Position numbers and translations under genes: made by a program
The notes under the pieces: model-generated
Databases searched by the model: none
What the model was told of the DNA's origin: nothing
Seen by the model: only the letters and a program-made list of their open reading frames with translations
Assembly (NCBI GenBank): GCA_025936955.1
Contig: JAICSL010000098.1
Span: forward strand, 1-6,490
Direction: 5' to 3'
Length of the DNA stretch: 6,490 nucleotides
DNA from: Nitrososphaeraceae archaeon
GTDB taxonomy: Archaea > Thermoproteota > Nitrososphaeria > Nitrososphaerales > Nitrososphaeraceae
Shown: positions 5,326 to 6,490 of the stretch, in pieces
How the letters are laid out: every line of letters starts with the position of its first letter
Position numbering within the stretch: the first letter of the stretch is position 1

Positions 5326-6490
5326 ATGACTAAAAACGTCACATACATTACAGCTACATCTTCCTCTTCCTCTTCTTCGGATGCTTCCAATGATTCAGTA
5401 CATATCATAATATTAGGAAGTGGATTTGCAGGAGTAGAGGTATTAAAAAGGCTACAAAAGAAATTTAAAAATAATGAGCACATAGGAATTACGCTCGTAA
5501 GTAGAGACAATTTTCTTCTCTTTACTCCTATGCTTCCCGAAGTAGCTTCTGGTATGATAGAGACAAGACATATACTGACACCTATCAGATCATTTTGTAA
5601 TAAAGCCAATTTTTATGAGGCCAGTGTTGAATCAATAGACTTGAAAAACAAGCATATCTTTGTAAGGTATCCAATTGGAAAAGTGTCTGAACCGGCTTCA
5701 TGGAATGAACACACACTGAAATATGATTATCTTGTTATCGCACTTGGAAGTCAAACAAAGTTCTTTGGTATGACGGAAGTAAAAAAGCACTCATTTACTA
5801 TGATGAGCATACATGATGCAATTGATGTAAGAAATCATATTTTGAGTATACTAGAGCAGGCAAACATTGAAAGAGAAGATAGAGCTTTAACAAAAAGTCT
5901 ACTGACGTTTGTTGTGGTAGGAGGAGGATTTAACGGTATTGAAACAGTCGGTGAGTTAAATGACTTTGTAAGAGAAACTACTAGAGCATATTACAAAAAT
6001 ATTTACATGTCGGATGTTAGAGTCATACTTGTAAACGCCACTGACAAAATATTAGAACAAGTAGATGAGAAATTAGGAGAATGGGCACTGCAGAAACTCA
6101 AAGCAAAAGGCGTAGAATTTATAATGAACAAACAGGTAGTAGGAGCTACTTCTAGTACTGCAAAATTAGACGACGGTAAGATCATATCCTGCCATACAAT
6201 TGTGTGGGCCGCAGGAGTTACACCTACTGATCTCACTGCCAGTCTATTGTGTGAACATGATAAAAGACACGCCATAATTGTTAACAATTTTCTTGAAGTT
6301 AAAGGGTATGAAGGAGAAACTTATGCACTTGGCGATTGTGCCTCTATAATAGATCCACATACAGGAAAACCTTATCCTCCTACAGCTCAACATGCCATAA
6401 GGGAGGCAAAGGTTGCTGCAAAGAATATAATCTATGATATTGAAGGTAAACAGAATAATAAACTAAAGTTTGACTATAAGACAAAAGGAA
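5326..6490 (+). CDS. Type II NADH dehydrogenase-like FAD oxidoreductase (NDH-2 family), partial
   Basis: The frame is open for 388 codons to the window edge, so the C-terminus is missing. NDH-2 enzymes pass electrons from NADH through FAD to membrane quinone without pumping protons. The FAD-binding GSGFAG is at 31-36, the second dinucleotide motif GGGFNGIE is at 199-206, the FAD-contacting YALGDCA is at 333-339, and PPTAQHAIREA (351-361) matches the quinone-site AQ motif region of the family. An in-frame TGA at 5314-5316 and the absence of later start codons before the FAD motif fix ATG 5326. That leaves an unusual N-terminal extension of about 25 residues with seven consecutive serines (12-18). 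The C-terminal amphipathic membrane anchor expected in this family would lie outside the window. It follows the two NAD-linked dehydrogenases on the same strand, which suggests it reoxidises their NADH. A related flavoprotein with another acceptor is the main alternative. Confidence 0.88.
   Translation, partial: MTKNVTYITATSSSSSSSDASNDSVHIIILGSGFAGVEVLKRLQKKFKNNEHIGITLVSRDNFLLFTPMLPEVASGMIETRHILTPIRSFCNKANFYEASVESIDLKNKHIFVRYPIGKVSEPASWNEHTLKYDYLVIALGSQTKFFGMTEVKKHSFTMMSIHDAIDVRNHILSILEQANIEREDRALTKSLLTFVVVGGGFNGIETVGELNDFVRETTRAYYKNIYMSDVRVILVNATDKILEQVDEKLGEWALQKLKAKGVEFIMNKQVVGATSSTAKLDDGKIISCHTIVWAAGVTPTDLTASLLCEHDKRHAIIVNNFLEVKGYEGETYALGDCASIIDPHTGKPYPPTAQHAIREAKVAAKNIIYDIEGKQNNKLKFDYKTKG
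5359..5379 (+). repeat. Pyrimidine microsatellite encoding seven serines
   Basis: A TCTTCC-type hexamer occurs twice, followed by TCTTCTTCG, giving a run of T and C only from 5359 to 5378. It encodes Ser12-Ser18 of the NDH-2-like protein. Whole-hexamer slippage would keep the reading frame and only change the serine count; three-base slippage would too. Confidence 0.75.

Noticed and set aside
5359..5379. Phase-variable on/off switch by repeat slippage
   Set aside because: The units are multiples of three bases, so slippage changes length but does not break the frame.
5307..5609. Minus-strand open frame with a poly-glutamate run
   Set aside because: The glutamates are just the antisense of the poly-serine tract in the NDH-2-like gene.

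Overview
The window looks like a piece of an AT-rich archaeal chromosome, most plausibly from the Thaumarchaeota/Nitrososphaeria, perhaps a soil lineage; that placement is inference. The pointers are an alcohol dehydrogenase whose metal-site spacing matches the Sulfolobus enzyme, AT-rich TATA-like boxes about 25-31 bases upstream of several start codons (leaderless or short-leader transcripts), heavy use of AGA and ATA codons, and Shine-Dalgarno-like motifs only before downstream genes. No ribosomal or other phylogenetic marker is present.

Layout: two gene sets diverge from an intergenic region at about 2381-2761. Leftward (minus strand) run a small uncertain ORF (2380-2159), a patatin-like phospholipase (2153-840) and a membrane cytochrome b (from 789, running off the left edge). 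The cytochrome resembles the N-terminal half of cytochrome b/molybdopterin (sulfite-oxidase-like) fusion proteins. Rightward (plus strand) run a zinc alcohol dehydrogenase (2762-3820), an aldehyde dehydrogenase (3817-5250) that overlaps it by four bases and begins with TTG, and a type II NADH dehydrogenase-like flavoprotein (from 5326, running off the right edge).

The plus-strand genes form a coherent redox chain: alcohol to aldehyde, aldehyde to acid, both yielding reduced nicotinamide, with the NDH-2-like enzyme able to return those electrons to the quinone pool. The minus-strand genes suggest lipid acyl hydrolysis and a second quinone-linked membrane redox system. A functional link between the two arms is speculative.

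The most unusual non-coding signal is the approximately 135 bases before the alcohol dehydrogenase: TGCA/TGCG motifs largely at 10-base steps, a 12-base direct repeat at a 20-base period, and a perfect 8+8 inverted repeat, all upstream of a TATA-like box. This looks like a dense regulator-binding region. I see no mobile element, CRISPR array, tRNA or rRNA.
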